Below are positions 26,759-36,194 of a stretch of 61,328 bases of DNA, piece by piece. The position numbers and the translations under genes were made by a program. The stretch spans positions 1-61,328 of the forward strand of contig JAPKAF010000002.1 of the NCBI GenBank assembly GCA_028825365.1, given 5' to 3'. A model generated the notes under the pieces. The model saw only the letters and a program-made list of their open reading frames with translations. It was not told where the DNA came from and did no database searches. Position 1 is the stretch's first letter. Each line of letters starts with the position of its first letter. The DNA comes from Flavobacteriaceae bacterium. Its GTDB lineage: Bacteria; Bacteroidota; Bacteroidia; Flavobacteriales; Flavobacteriaceae.

Positions 26759-28141
26759 ATGGAATTTGAGGAATTCGAAAGTGATACAAACCCTTCTCTT
26801 ACTAGGTTTGAAAAAATGTTAAAGACAAATAGAATTCTATTTTTCGATTCAAATGAATTTGAAAATATTATTTCCTACTACTTAGAGAATGGAAAGATAA
26901 ATTTAGCTAAAAAAGCAATAAAATTAGGATTAGAACAACATCCAGCTTCTTCTAATTTAGCTTTGTTTAAAATAGAAATTTTAATTTTCGAAAATAAGTT
27001 AGAAGATGCAGAACGATTACTAGATGAATTAATTTTCTCCGAACCTTCTAATGAAGAAATTTATATTCAAAAAGCTAATATTTATTCGAAAAGAAAACTT
27101 CATGAAAAAGCTATTAATTGCTTAAACGAAATATTAAAATTTAGCACGGATAATCCAGAAGTATATTCTCTTATTGGAATAGAGTACTTATTTATGGAGG
27201 ATTTCGAAAATGCAAAAACAAATTTTATTAACTGCTTGAAATATGATGAATCAGATTATAGCGCATTATATAACATTGTTTACTGTTTTGAGATATTAGA
27301 GCAAAATGAGAATGCTATTGAGTATCTAAACAATTATTTAGACAGTAACCCTTATTGTGAAGTAGCATGGCATCAGTTGGGAAAACAATATTTATTTTAT
27401 AAAAAATATAAAAAGGCAATTTCAGCATTTGATTTTGCAATTATTTCAGATGAATACTTTATAGGGGCATATATAGAGAAAGGAAGGGTTTTGGAAAAAC
27501 TCACTAATTATAAAGAAGCAATTGAGAATTATAAATTAATAATAGCTCTAAAAGATGAATCATGTTATCCGATACTAAGAATTGGTGTTTGTTACGAGAA
27601 ATTAGGGAACTTTAAAAAAGCAATTGAAAATTTTAATGATTGTATCGAAATAGATCCACTAATGAATAAGGCTTGGTATTTGCTATCCAATATTTATTAT
27701 AAAAATCAAGATTATCATAGGGCTATACTTAATATAAATAAAGCTATAGATATAAATGCTGAAAAAGAAGAGTATTGGAAACTCTATGCGAAAATTAATA
27801 TCGGCTTAAGTTTATATGAAGAAGCAGATATCGGTTTTCAAAAAATTATTGATCTTGGTGTCGCAGATGAAAGTATATGGATAGGTAAATCTGATATGCT
27901 TATTAAATTAGGAGAGTATAATTATGCAATAGATATATTAGATGAATGCTATGAAATTATTGAGGATAAATCCATAATCACATATAGGCTTTCTGGAATT
28001 TATTTTTTACAAAATAAAATAGAAGAAGGAATTATAGAATTGAAAAAAGCTTTATCCTTAAATAATAAAAATAAATATATTTTTAAAGAGTTATTTAATA
28101 AAGTAGCAAATTATAAATATGTACAGAATTTATTAAACTAG
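26759..28141 (+). CDS. Cytoplasmic tetratricopeptide-repeat protein
   Basis: 460 aa, almost entirely TPR helices (roughly ten repeats from residue 35 on), with consensus pieces such as AIENYKLIIALKDE, AIENFNDCIEIDPLMNKAWY and AILNINKAIDINAEKEEYW. No signal peptide or membrane helix. The N-terminus is acidic (MEFEEFESD), a mark of a group of flavobacterial TPR proteins. TPRs bind partner proteins; none can be named. First gene of the unit with two DUF368 genes and aroE. Confidence 0.85.
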   Translation: MEFEEFESDTNPSLTRFEKMLKTNRILFFDSNEFENIISYYLENGKINLAKKAIKLGLEQHPASSNLALFKIEILIFENKLEDAERLLDELIFSEPSNEEIYIQKANIYSKRKLHEKAINCLNEILKFSTDNPEVYSLIGIEYLFMEDFENAKTNFINCLKYDESDYSALYNIVYCFEILEQNENAIEYLNNYLDSNPYCEVAWHQLGKQYLFYKKYKKAISAFDFAIISDEYFIGAYIEKGRVLEKLTNYKEAIENYKLIIALKDESCYPILRIGVCYEKLGNFKKAIENFNDCIEIDPLMNKAWYLLSNIYYKNQDYHRAILNINKAIDINAEKEEYWKLYAKINIGLSLYEEADIGFQKIIDLGVADESIWIGKSDMLIKLGEYNYAIDILDECYEIIEDKSIITYRLSGIYFLQNKIEEGIIELKKALSLNNKNKYIFKELFNKVANYKYVQNLLN

Positions 28142-28158
28142 ATTATCAAATAAGTAAA

Positions 28159-29064
28159 ATGAATAATAATATTATAAAAAATATTAAATTATATACCAAA
28201 GGAATGGCTATGGGAATTGCGGATGCATTCCCCGGGATATCAGGCGGTACTATGGCCTTAATACTAGGCATATATGAAGAGTTAATAAATAGCATAGGTA
28301 ATATTAATTTCTCATTACTTTTAAGCTTAAAACAAAATGGTGTAAGAGTGTTTTGGAAGGAATTAAATGGAACATTTTTGATAATATTATTTTCCGGAGT
28401 AATATCTAGCCTAATTGTTTTTATGAATTTAGCCAGTTTCTTAATTGATAATTATCCAATCTTGATATGGTCATTTTTTTTAGGGTTGGTTAGTGCAAGT
28501 ATACATATAATTTTAAAACCAACTGATATTTTTAATTTTGATAAAAAAGCAGTTCAATCTTGGAGGCTTGTGTTAGTTTCTGGAGTTATTTCATATTTAT
28601 TGACCAGCTTACCACAACTAAATGGATTGAATGAAAATATAATTTTTATATTTTTTGCGGGTTTTATAGCTAGTTGTGCAATGATTCTTCCGGGAATATC
28701 CGGATCATACATATTAGTTATTCTAGGTTTGTATAAAACTATGAGTGAAGCATTAATAAATTTTGAACTATTTAAGATCTTAGTATTTGGTAAAGGAGTA
28801 GTACTGGGTCTACTAACATTTAGCAAAGTGGTTAAGTGGGGTTATAAAAAATATCCGAATAAAATATTAGTACTAATGACTGGTTTAATTATTGGGTCAA
28901 TACATAAACTATGGCCATGGAAATTAAATGAAATAAATGTATCTCCTTTATCTTTCCCTAAAGAGAACTATCTTATAGAGTCAATCATATTATTTATAGT
29001 TGGGTTTTTCTTAATTATCTTAATAGAAAAAAAAAATAGTGGGAAAAATATTCAAAAAAAATAG
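28159..29064 (+). CDS. DUF368 polyprenyl-phosphate translocase (PopT-like), copy 1
   Basis: 301 aa, about 8-9 membrane segments. The family hallmark occurs twice: PGISGG at 25-30 and PGISGS at 178-183, one in each half, pointing to an internal duplication with two re-entrant loops. DUF368 proteins (PopT) were shown in other bacteria to return undecaprenyl phosphate to the cytoplasmic face for peptidoglycan and glycan synthesis. That function for this copy is inferred from family membership. The second copy begins 25 bp before this gene ends, with a GTG start. Confidence 0.88.
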   Translation: MNNNIIKNIKLYTKGMAMGIADAFPGISGGTMALILGIYEELINSIGNINFSLLLSLKQNGVRVFWKELNGTFLIILFSGVISSLIVFMNLASFLIDNYPILIWSFFLGLVSASIHIILKPTDIFNFDKKAVQSWRLVLVSGVISYLLTSLPQLNGLNENIIFIFFAGFIASCAMILPGISGSYILVILGLYKTMSEALINFELFKILVFGKGVVLGLLTFSKVVKWGYKKYPNKILVLMTGLIIGSIHKLWPWKLNEINVSPLSFPKENYLIESIILFIVGFFLIILIEKKNSGKNIQKK

Positions 29065-29986
29065 ACTTGTAATAATTCTTAATGGAATAATTATGGGGAC
29101 AGCTAATAAAATTCCTGGTATTTCTGGTGGGGTAATAGCTTTAGCATTAAACTTTTATGACGAACTCATAGATTCAATAAAAAATATAAATTTAAACAGC
29201 TTAATAAAACTTAAATTTAAGGATGCTTTTAAAGAATCCAATATAACTTTATTAACATATCTAAGTTTAGGAATTGTAATAAGTTATTTTTCAACATCAA
29301 AATTATTAGATTTTTTATTAGAAAAATATGAATTATTAGTTTGGAGCATGTTCTTCGGACTGGTTATTGGAACGATAATACATTTAAAACAGAAGATAAG
29401 TGAATGGAATATAAATTCTATTTCTATGGTAATTCTTGGTGTTGTAACTGGCTTAATTATTAGCTACGCAAATCCGATGAGCGAAAATGATGATTTACTA
29501 TTTGTTTTTGTTTGTGGTATTCTAAGTGTATGTGGAATGATAATTCCGGGTCTGTCAGGATCTTTCTTGTTAATAATACTAGGTAATTACGTGCTACTTT
29601 TAGTTGATAGTGTTAATGTTTTATATGACTGTATCTTTTTTATAATAGCTGGAGATTTTGAATTTTTAAAAGATGTATATATAATTAGTAGACTAAAAAT
29701 AATAACAGTATTTACATTGGGATCTATTACAGGTTTATTGATTTTTTCAAAATTAATGTCATTATTACTTAAAAAGTTCAATACTAGTATTCAATCACTA
29801 ATATTTGGATTTATCGTTGGGTCATTGGGAGTTTTGTGGCCTTGGAAAAATACAGATCCAAATAGCATGGATATAAACCGATATCTGCCAGAAATAAACA
29901 CAAGTTTATTTATTGCAATTTTATATATATTTATTGGTATTTTTATAGTCTTAGTATTAAGTAAGTATGAAAGGTCTAAAGAATAA
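29039..29986 (+). CDS. DUF368 polyprenyl-phosphate translocase (PopT-like), copy 2
   Basis: 315 aa with GTG start, overlapping copy 1 by 26 bp in another frame. The two motifs are PGISGG at 26-31 and PGLSGS at 170-175. It differs throughout from copy 1 (low overall identity by eye outside the motifs) and adds a longer loop around residues 205-230. The C-terminal end is charged (YERSKE) and overlaps aroE by 20 bp. Both copies keep the motif prolines and glycines, so both are presumably active; they may work as a pair or on different lipid carriers. Confidence 0.88.
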   Translation: MGKIFKKNRLVIILNGIIMGTANKIPGISGGVIALALNFYDELIDSIKNINLNSLIKLKFKDAFKESNITLLTYLSLGIVISYFSTSKLLDFLLEKYELLVWSMFFGLVIGTIIHLKQKISEWNINSISMVILGVVTGLIISYANPMSENDDLLFVFVCGILSVCGMIIPGLSGSFLLIILGNYVLLLVDSVNVLYDCIFFIIAGDFEFLKDVYIISRLKIITVFTLGSITGLLIFSKLMSLLLKKFNTSIQSLIFGFIVGSLGVLWPWKNTDPNSMDINRYLPEINTSLFIAILYIFIGIFIVLVLSKYERSKE

Positions 29987-30719
29987 TAAGTTATACGGGT
30001 TAATAGGTAAGAACATCGATTATTCTTTTTCTAAAGAATTTTTTACCAATAAGTTTAAAAAAGAAAAGCTCGACTGCACATATATTAATTTTGACATTAA
30101 AGAAATTGAAGATTTAAAAAAAATTATAAATGGTAATGATATTAGCGGTTTAAATGTAACTATCCCTTACAAGGAGAGAATTATTAATTATTTAGATTTT
30201 GTAAGCCCTATAGCAAAAGAAATTGGCGCTGTGAATACAATAAGCTTTAATCACGGAGTTCTAAGTGGGTATAATACAGATTATTTAGGATTTTATGATT
30301 CAATAAAAAAGGAGATTTCACAAAACACTAAAGCATTAATTTTAGGAACTGGTGGAGCATCAAAAGCAATAGCTTACGCCTTAAAACTATTAAATGTGGA
30401 GTACCTTTTTGTTTCTAGATTTACAAATAACAAAAATCACATACTATATAAAGAATTAGATAAAAAAATAATTGATAAATACAATCTAATTATTAATTGT
30501 TCACCAATTGGAACTTATCCAAAGACTACAGAAATCCCTAATATTCCAATTAGCTTAATTACAAATAAGCATATAGTTTATGACTTAATATATAACCCAG
30601 TAAAATCTGAGTTACTTAAGCAAAGTGAAGAAAAGGGAGCTAAAGTTATTAATGGCTATCAAATGCTGAAAATTCAGGCGAAAGAATCCTGGAAAATTTG
30701 GAATACTGAAATTAAATAG
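29967..30719 (+). CDS. aroE: Shikimate dehydrogenase
   Basis: 250 aa. Reduces 3-dehydroshikimate with NADPH in aromatic amino-acid synthesis. The shikimate-binding YSFSKEFF near residue 18, the catalytic lysine in NVTIPYKE, the GAVNT motif and the Rossmann loop GTGGASKA are present. Slightly shorter than E. coli AroE (272). Its 3' end overlaps the convergent mazG gene by 8 bp with no terminator between them. Confidence 0.95.
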   Translation: MKGLKNNKLYGLIGKNIDYSFSKEFFTNKFKKEKLDCTYINFDIKEIEDLKKIINGNDISGLNVTIPYKERIINYLDFVSPIAKEIGAVNTISFNHGVLSGYNTDYLGFYDSIKKEISQNTKALILGTGGASKAIAYALKLLNVEYLFVSRFTNNKNHILYKELDKKIIDKYNLIINCSPIGTYPKTTEIPNIPISLITNKHIVYDLIYNPVKSELLKQSEEKGAKVINGYQMLKIQAKESWKIWNTEIK

Positions 30720-31464
30720 ACTTTGCTTGATTCCAGTATTTAATAAGTTCATTTGAGCTCATTTCAGAGATAGGTTTGTTTAATTTATTCGAAATATCTT
30801 CTAGATAATTAAATCGATGAATAAACTTTTTATTAGTTTTCTCTAGAGCTTTGGCAGAATTTATATTGTTATAACTCGCATAATTAATCAAAGAGAATAA
30901 TATATCACCAAATTCATTTTCCATTTTTTCATTATCAGAATTCTTTAATTCAATTTTGAATTCTTTAATTTCTTCAACAACCTTATCTAGAGCATCACTT
31001 TTATCATCCCATTTAAACCCAATTCCAGAAGCCTTCTCTTGGATTCTCATAGCTTTTATTAATGATGGTAGCCCCTTTGGAACTCCACTTAAGGTTCCTT
31101 TAGATCCTTCTTTCTTTTTTATTAACTCCCAGTTTTGTTTAACCTCATCAATACTACTTAACTTTAAGTCTGTATAGATATGTGGATGTCTATTAATTAA
31201 CTTTTTACAAATAGAGTTGATCACATCATTTATATCAAAATCATCAGTTTCACTAGCGATTTTTGAATAAAATACTATATGTAAGAGTAAATCTCCTAAC
31301 TCATTTTTAATTTCATTAATATCATTATCTAAAATAGCCTCAGAAAGTTCATAAGTCTCTTCTATCGTTAAATGTCTAAGAGATTCAATTGTTTGTTCCT
31401 TATCCCATGGACATTCGTTTCTTAAACGATCCATAATATCTAACAATCTATTAAAAGACTCCAT
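30712..31464 (-). CDS. mazG: Nucleoside triphosphate pyrophosphohydrolase MazG
   Basis: 250 aa, two tandem MazG domains, usual length. Each domain keeps the metal motif: EETYE with ELGD in domain 1, and EEIKE with EFGD in domain 2. It hydrolyses NTPs (including damaged ones) to NMP and pyrophosphate. Cleans up the nucleotide pool; in E. coli it lowers ppGpp-related stress. It is the last gene of the leftward run from mnmA, 26 bp after the subtilase. Confidence 0.95.
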   Translation of the reverse strand: MESFNRLLDIMDRLRNECPWDKEQTIESLRHLTIEETYELSEAILDNDINEIKNELGDLLLHIVFYSKIASETDDFDINDVINSICKKLINRHPHIYTDLKLSSIDEVKQNWELIKKKEGSKGTLSGVPKGLPSLIKAMRIQEKASGIGFKWDDKSDALDKVVEEIKEFKIELKNSDNEKMENEFGDILFSLINYASYNNINSAKALEKTNKKFIHRFNYLEDISNKLNKPISEMSSNELIKYWNQAKSI

Positions 31465-31490
31465 TTTTTTAAATTTTATTTATTAGTGAT

Positions 31491-33101
31491 TTATTTTTTA
31501 ATTATTTTTTTTACAAAAGATTTATTTTTACCATCAATTTGGTAAGAAAACTTTAACAAATATATCCCATCAGAAAACTCATTAAAGTTTATAGATTCAC
31601 GTGGATTAGTGAAGTGTTTTGAATATAATATTCTGCCATTTAAGTCCAAAATATCTAATTGGTAGTTTTCAACACCCCATTTAGAGATTATATTTAAATT
31701 ATCTATAGTTGGTATTGGAAAGATTAAAAAATCATTTAAAGATAGCTCTAAAGCTAGATTATAGGCTATTAAAAAGTTAGGAATTCCATGTCCTAGATAA
31801 TAATCAGGATTATTAAATTGAGAGGATGATTCTCTAACTAAATCCATTATTTCATCTATATTTAACCTTGGAAAAGCTTGAACAAAACAGGCTATAGCAC
31901 CAGCTAGAATAGGAGAGCTAAATGATGTACCGCTACTACTAACAATATCATCTGTTACATTTATAACCTTACTTTGAGAACCTTGAGCTACAACATCAGG
32001 TTTAATAACTGGCTGTATATTACTTCCTTGAGAACTAAATGACGCATAAGATCCTTCTGAATTTACAGCACCAATTGACAATACACTTTGTGAATCAGCA
32101 GGAGCAATAACTCCAGTTGAAGAGGAGTTACCAGCAGAATTTACTAGTAATATTCCTTTATCAAAGGCTATGTTCGCTGCTCTAGTAATAAAAGTTGTAT
32201 AACCATTTAAATCCTCAGAGGAATGGCTATAATTAGAGTTATCATATCCTTTATAGCCTAAAGATGTATTTATTATATCAACTCCTAGACTATCAGCTAA
32301 CTCCACAGCTTCAACCCAATAACATTCTTCTACAGGCGTCTCTGAAGAAACATCTTCTGTACGAAAAAGGTAAAAAGAAGCATCTGGCGCTGTTCCGTAA
32401 TACTCATTTTCTTTAAACCCAGCTATTGTACTAAGTACTTTAGTGCCATGAGAATTACCTTGATAATCATAAATATTTTCTGTATCTAAAACAAAATCAT
32501 AGGTGTATAAAATACCTCCTGAATCTCGCAGTCTAGAAAATGAAGTCATAGAATTAACATTAACAAATCCTGCGTCTATTACAGCCATATTAACTCCTTT
32601 ACCAGTAAACTCTTGCTCATGTAAAAAGTCTAAATTTAGCATTTCAATTTGGTTTCTAGTTGACCCATATTCAATAGACTTCTCTAACGATATAAATTTT
32701 TTATATTTCTGTGGGCTTGTATTTAAATTTTTATTTGGATTTAAAGACTTATTAGCAAATTCAACACTAGCAACAAAACTCAAATCTGTTAAGCTGGTTA
32801 ATAAATCTATTTCAGCCTCTACATATACACAGTTGAGCCATTTTGATTTTGATAATATGGATAAGTTATCTAAATCACTAATTATTTGTATGAAATCATT
32901 ATTGATAGGAACATCCTTGTAATCTATAGGAATTCCCTTTGATTTTTTTTTTGAAATTGAAAGGTCTGAAAGAATTAATTCCGGATTATTAATAAGTTGA
33001 TTAACATTTTTTTTATCATTAAAATAAACCCAAGCAAACTCTTGCTGAGAGTAAATAATATTAGAAACTAAAAAAAAAATACAAATGATTAAGTATCTCA
33101 T
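31491..33101 (-). CDS. Subtilisin-like serine protease (S8) with T9SS sorting domain
   Basis: 536 aa. Signal peptide (cleavage about residue 18, IIYSQ), a short propeptide-like region, then a subtilase domain with the full triad: D176 (AVIDAGF), H218 (NSHGT), S393 (GTSFSSP) and the oxyanion N325. The last about 75 residues form a type A sorting domain (FPIPTIDNL, DLNGRILYS, GIYLLKF, ending VKKIIKK) for export through the T9SS. The first motif reads PIPT instead of the common PNPT. It sits 4 bp after mnmA. Confidence 0.93.
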   Translation of the reverse strand: MRYLIICIFFLVSNIIYSQQEFAWVYFNDKKNVNQLINNPELILSDLSISKKKSKGIPIDYKDVPINNDFIQIISDLDNLSILSKSKWLNCVYVEAEIDLLTSLTDLSFVASVEFANKSLNPNKNLNTSPQKYKKFISLEKSIEYGSTRNQIEMLNLDFLHEQEFTGKGVNMAVIDAGFVNVNSMTSFSRLRDSGGILYTYDFVLDTENIYDYQGNSHGTKVLSTIAGFKENEYYGTAPDASFYLFRTEDVSSETPVEECYWVEAVELADSLGVDIINTSLGYKGYDNSNYSHSSEDLNGYTTFITRAANIAFDKGILLVNSAGNSSSTGVIAPADSQSVLSIGAVNSEGSYASFSSQGSNIQPVIKPDVVAQGSQSKVINVTDDIVSSSGTSFSSPILAGAIACFVQAFPRLNIDEIMDLVRESSSQFNNPDYYLGHGIPNFLIAYNLALELSLNDFLIFPIPTIDNLNIISKWGVENYQLDILDLNGRILYSKHFTNPRESINFNEFSDGIYLLKFSYQIDGKNKSFVKKIIKK

Positions 33102-33105
33102 TATA

Positions 33106-34281
33106 TTAAGAAATTACACCAGATCCTAGTAATTCATTATTTACATACCAAGCGACAAACTGACCTTCAGTAATAGCAGACTGATATTCATCAAATTTAA
33201 CATAAACCCCTTCTGTTGTTTTTATTAAAACAGCATTTTGAAGAGGTTGTCTATATCTAATTCTAGCTTGTATCTTTATTTGTTCATCAATACTCAATGA
33301 TAAGTCTGACCTTAACCAATGCTCATCAAAACTCGCAACGAACAATACTTTTCTTAATAAACCTGGGTGGTCATCCCCTTCTCCAACAAATACAATATTA
33401 TTTTTTACATCAGTATCAATTACAAATAATGGTTTTTCATAACCACCTATACCTAAACCTTTTCGCTGACCTTTAGTATAATAATATGCACCCTGGTGAT
33501 TTCCAATAAATTTACCGTCAGATTCATCATATTTAACTCCAGAAGCTAAACTTTGAAGGTTTTCTAATTTAGAATTATAAATATTATATTTATTTAACAC
33601 TTTGTTTATTTCAATGATTTTGCCAGACTTGGGCTTAAGTTGCTGTTTTAAAAAATCTGGTAATTTAACTTTCCCAATAAAGCATAAACCTTGAGAATCT
33701 TTTTTATTGGCTGTAATTAAATCTAAATCATTTGCAATAATTCTAACCTCTTTTTTAGTAAGATCTCCTAAAGGAAATAAAACTTCTGATAATTGTTCTT
33801 GAGATAATTGACATAAAAAATAAGACTGATCTTTATTTACATCTTTAGCATTTACTAACTTATGTATCTTTTTATCATTAATAATTTCTGTCTCTTTTTT
33901 ACAATAATGACCTGTTGCTACTAAATCAGCTCCAATACTTTTAGCGATTTTTAAAAAAACATCAAATTTAATTTCTCTATTGCAAAGAATATCAGGATTA
34001 GGAGTTCTTCCTTGCTCATACTCATTAAACATATATTTAATGATCTTTTCATTATACTCCTTGCTTAAGTCTATTGTTTGGAAAGGAATATTTAATTTAT
34101 CAGCTACTATCATAGCATCATTACTATCTTCAAGCCAAGGACAGTCGTTAGATACAGTGACAGTATCATCATGCCAGTTTTTCATAAACAAACCTATAAC
34201 CTCATAACCTTGCTTTTTAAGTAAATAGGCAGCAACACTTGAATCTACTCCTCCAGAAAGTCCTACAACAACTTTTCTCAT
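33106..34281 (-). CDS. mnmA: tRNA-specific 2-thiouridylase MnmA
   Basis: 391 aa. Adds sulfur to U34 of Lys, Glu and Gln tRNAs. PP-loop GLSGGVDSS (7-15) and the two catalytic cysteines C100 (ILCNRE) and C200 (GLCFIG) are present, as is the [13 protein letters not shown] segment. Usual length plus a short insert around 230. It follows yidC with a 48 bp gap that holds a palindrome. Confidence 0.97.
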   Translation of the reverse strand: MRKVVVGLSGGVDSSVAAYLLKKQGYEVIGLFMKNWHDDTVTVSNDCPWLEDSNDAMIVADKLNIPFQTIDLSKEYNEKIIKYMFNEYEQGRTPNPDILCNREIKFDVFLKIAKSIGADLVATGHYCKKETEIINDKKIHKLVNAKDVNKDQSYFLCQLSQEQLSEVLFPLGDLTKKEVRIIANDLDLITANKKDSQGLCFIGKVKLPDFLKQQLKPKSGKIIEINKVLNKYNIYNSKLENLQSLASGVKYDESDGKFIGNHQGAYYYTKGQRKGLGIGGYEKPLFVIDTDVKNNIVFVGEGDDHPGLLRKVLFVASFDEHWLRSDLSLSIDEQIKIQARIRYRQPLQNAVLIKTTEGVYVKFDEYQSAITEGQFVAWYVNNELLGSGVIS

Positions 34282-34300
34282 AGCATTAAATTACAAATAA

Positions 34301-34318
34301 TACAGTTTAAAAACTGTA
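34301..34318. terminator. 18 bp palindrome between yidC and mnmA (weak terminator candidate)
   Basis: TACAGTTT-AA-AAACTGTA, perfect 8 bp arms, in the 48 bp spacer. On the transcript strand (minus) it is followed by TTATTTGTAA rather than a long T run, so termination would be partial at best; it could also be an operator for mnmA. Confidence 0.35.
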
Positions 34319-34329
34319 AGAAGATATTA

Positions 34330-36192
34330 TTATTTCTTTTGAGATTTTTTTTGTTTTTCAGCCTCTTCCATTAATTCTTTCATTTTCTTTTGAAAACGAC
34401 CAGGTTTTTTTTGTGGCTTTGCCTTGTTTACTTGTATTTGAGCATGAATCTTATCTTCATCTAAGATATAATGTTTAATAACTAACATAATAGCTATTGT
34501 AATTAGATTAGAGATAAAATAATACAAACTTAATCCACTAGCATAATTGTTGAAAAACACTACTAACATAATAGGAGAAAAATAAATCATGTACTTCATC
34601 ATTTTTGCCATATCTGGCATTCCTTCTGCCGCAGGCTGTTGAGAAGCTACTTGTTGCCCAGTTGTCATTTTCATATAGAAAAATATTGCTATACCAGCTA
34701 AAATAGGAAAGAGACTAACGTGATCACCATATAAAGGAATATAAAATGGTAAATCTAAAATATTGTCGTAGGAGGATAAATCATCTGCCCATAAGAAACT
34801 TTTTCTCCTTAGGTCAAAAGCTGTTGGGAAAAACATAAATAGAGAATAAAAAACTGGGATCTGTATAAGAGCAGGTAAACATCCACTCATAGGATTGGCT
34901 CCAGCCTTATTATATAGAGCCATAGTTTCTTGTTGTTTCTTCATCGCATTATCCTTGTACTTTAAGGTAATCTCTGCTATCTCTGGTTTTAAAATTTTCA
35001 TTTTAGCCTGAGATAAATATGATTTATATAATACAGGAGATAAGACCAACCTTACAAGTATAGTCATAAAAATAATTGCAATTCCATAAGGAAGAAAAGA
35101 ACTTAACCAACTAAATAAAGGGATGAAAATTGACCTATTAATAAAACCAAATATTCCCCATCCAAATGGAATAGAACTTTCTAAATTTTTGTTATATGCC
35201 GATAATGTTTTACTGTCAGTAGGTCCAAAGTATAAATGAAACTTTTCATCGAACTCATTATCACTATAATTTAATGGAATATTTGAAATATAATTTTTTG
35301 TGTATGTCGTATCTATATCCTCATCAATTACCATATTGATTTGAGATAGCTTTACATTATTCAAAGGTTTAGAAGATAATAAAATAGTGCTAAAGAAATG
35401 TTGTCTATATGAAAACCAATTTAGTTCTGAAATAGTATCCTCATCGTCTCCTGTTTGTCCTAATTTATCAATCTTATCTATCTCATACTCATAAGTTAAT
35501 CTTGAATATCTATTTTCGTACGAAATACTTTTTGAATTTCTTAATGATTTGTAATCCCAAGTTAATTCATAATTATCTTGTGTATTAACAATAGTGCTTA
35601 ATCCATTAGAATTGATTGAAAAATCAATCATATAGTCATTTGGCTTAATTGTATATCTGTACTCTAAGTATTGACCATCAGAAACAATATGTTTCATAAC
35701 AATAACCACATTTTCATCATCCTCAAACTTAGATGAATCAAAAATTAGGTTTTTTGAATTAACATTTCTACTGCTATTAAGATTAAAATTTAAATTAAAA
35801 TCAGAATTATCTTTATTAACCAAATAAATAGGTTGTTCTAAATGATTAGTGAAATTTTTCAAATAAAGTGTTGAAATAAATCCCCCCTTAGTACTGACTT
35901 GTAAAAAAATCAAATCATTTTCATAAGTAATTACTTCACTATCATCGACTTGATTCTCATTAAAACTAAGATTATCATTTTTATTTAAGAAAGAGTCATC
36001 ATCAATATCTAAATTATCTATAATATCTTTTCTTATTAATGTTTCATCATCAATAGTCTCTATTGTTTGATTTTCATTATCAGAAACAATATTTTCTTCT
36101 AAAGGGGGTTGCATCCATAGCCAAAAAAGCATAACGCCTCCCATTAAAGTAAAGCCGATAAGTGAATTTATATCTTTTTTTTCTTCCATCAT
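34330..36192 (-). CDS. yidC: Membrane protein insertase YidC
   Basis: 620 aa. N-terminal membrane anchor (about 12-28), a long periplasmic beta domain (about 50-330), then the conserved five-helix insertase core (ILVRLVLSPVLYKSYLSQ, GCLPALIQIPVFYSLF, LYYFISNLI) and a lysine-rich C-tail that can touch ribosomes. It inserts proteins into the inner membrane, alone or with SecYEG. An insert between the core helices (FLWADDLSSYDN...) is as in other Bacteroidota. Starts 2 bp after pyrG. Confidence 0.97.
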   Translation of the reverse strand: MMEEKKDINSLIGFTLMGGVMLFWLWMQPPLEENIVSDNENQTIETIDDETLIRKDIIDNLDIDDDSFLNKNDNLSFNENQVDDSEVITYENDLIFLQVSTKGGFISTLYLKNFTNHLEQPIYLVNKDNSDFNLNFNLNSSRNVNSKNLIFDSSKFEDDENVVIVMKHIVSDGQYLEYRYTIKPNDYMIDFSINSNGLSTIVNTQDNYELTWDYKSLRNSKSISYENRYSRLTYEYEIDKIDKLGQTGDDEDTISELNWFSYRQHFFSTILLSSKPLNNVKLSQINMVIDEDIDTTYTKNYISNIPLNYSDNEFDEKFHLYFGPTDSKTLSAYNKNLESSIPFGWGIFGFINRSIFIPLFSWLSSFLPYGIAIIFMTILVRLVLSPVLYKSYLSQAKMKILKPEIAEITLKYKDNAMKKQQETMALYNKAGANPMSGCLPALIQIPVFYSLFMFFPTAFDLRRKSFLWADDLSSYDNILDLPFYIPLYGDHVSLFPILAGIAIFFYMKMTTGQQVASQQPAAEGMPDMAKMMKYMIYFSPIMLVVFFNNYASGLSLYYFISNLITIAIMLVIKHYILDEDKIHAQIQVNKAKPQKKPGRFQKKMKELMEEAEKQKKSQKK

Positions 36193-36194
36193 TA

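Noticed and set aside
32503-32922. 139-codon plus-strand frame inside the subtilase
   Set aside because: Antisense shadow; the subtilase frame has an intact catalytic triad.
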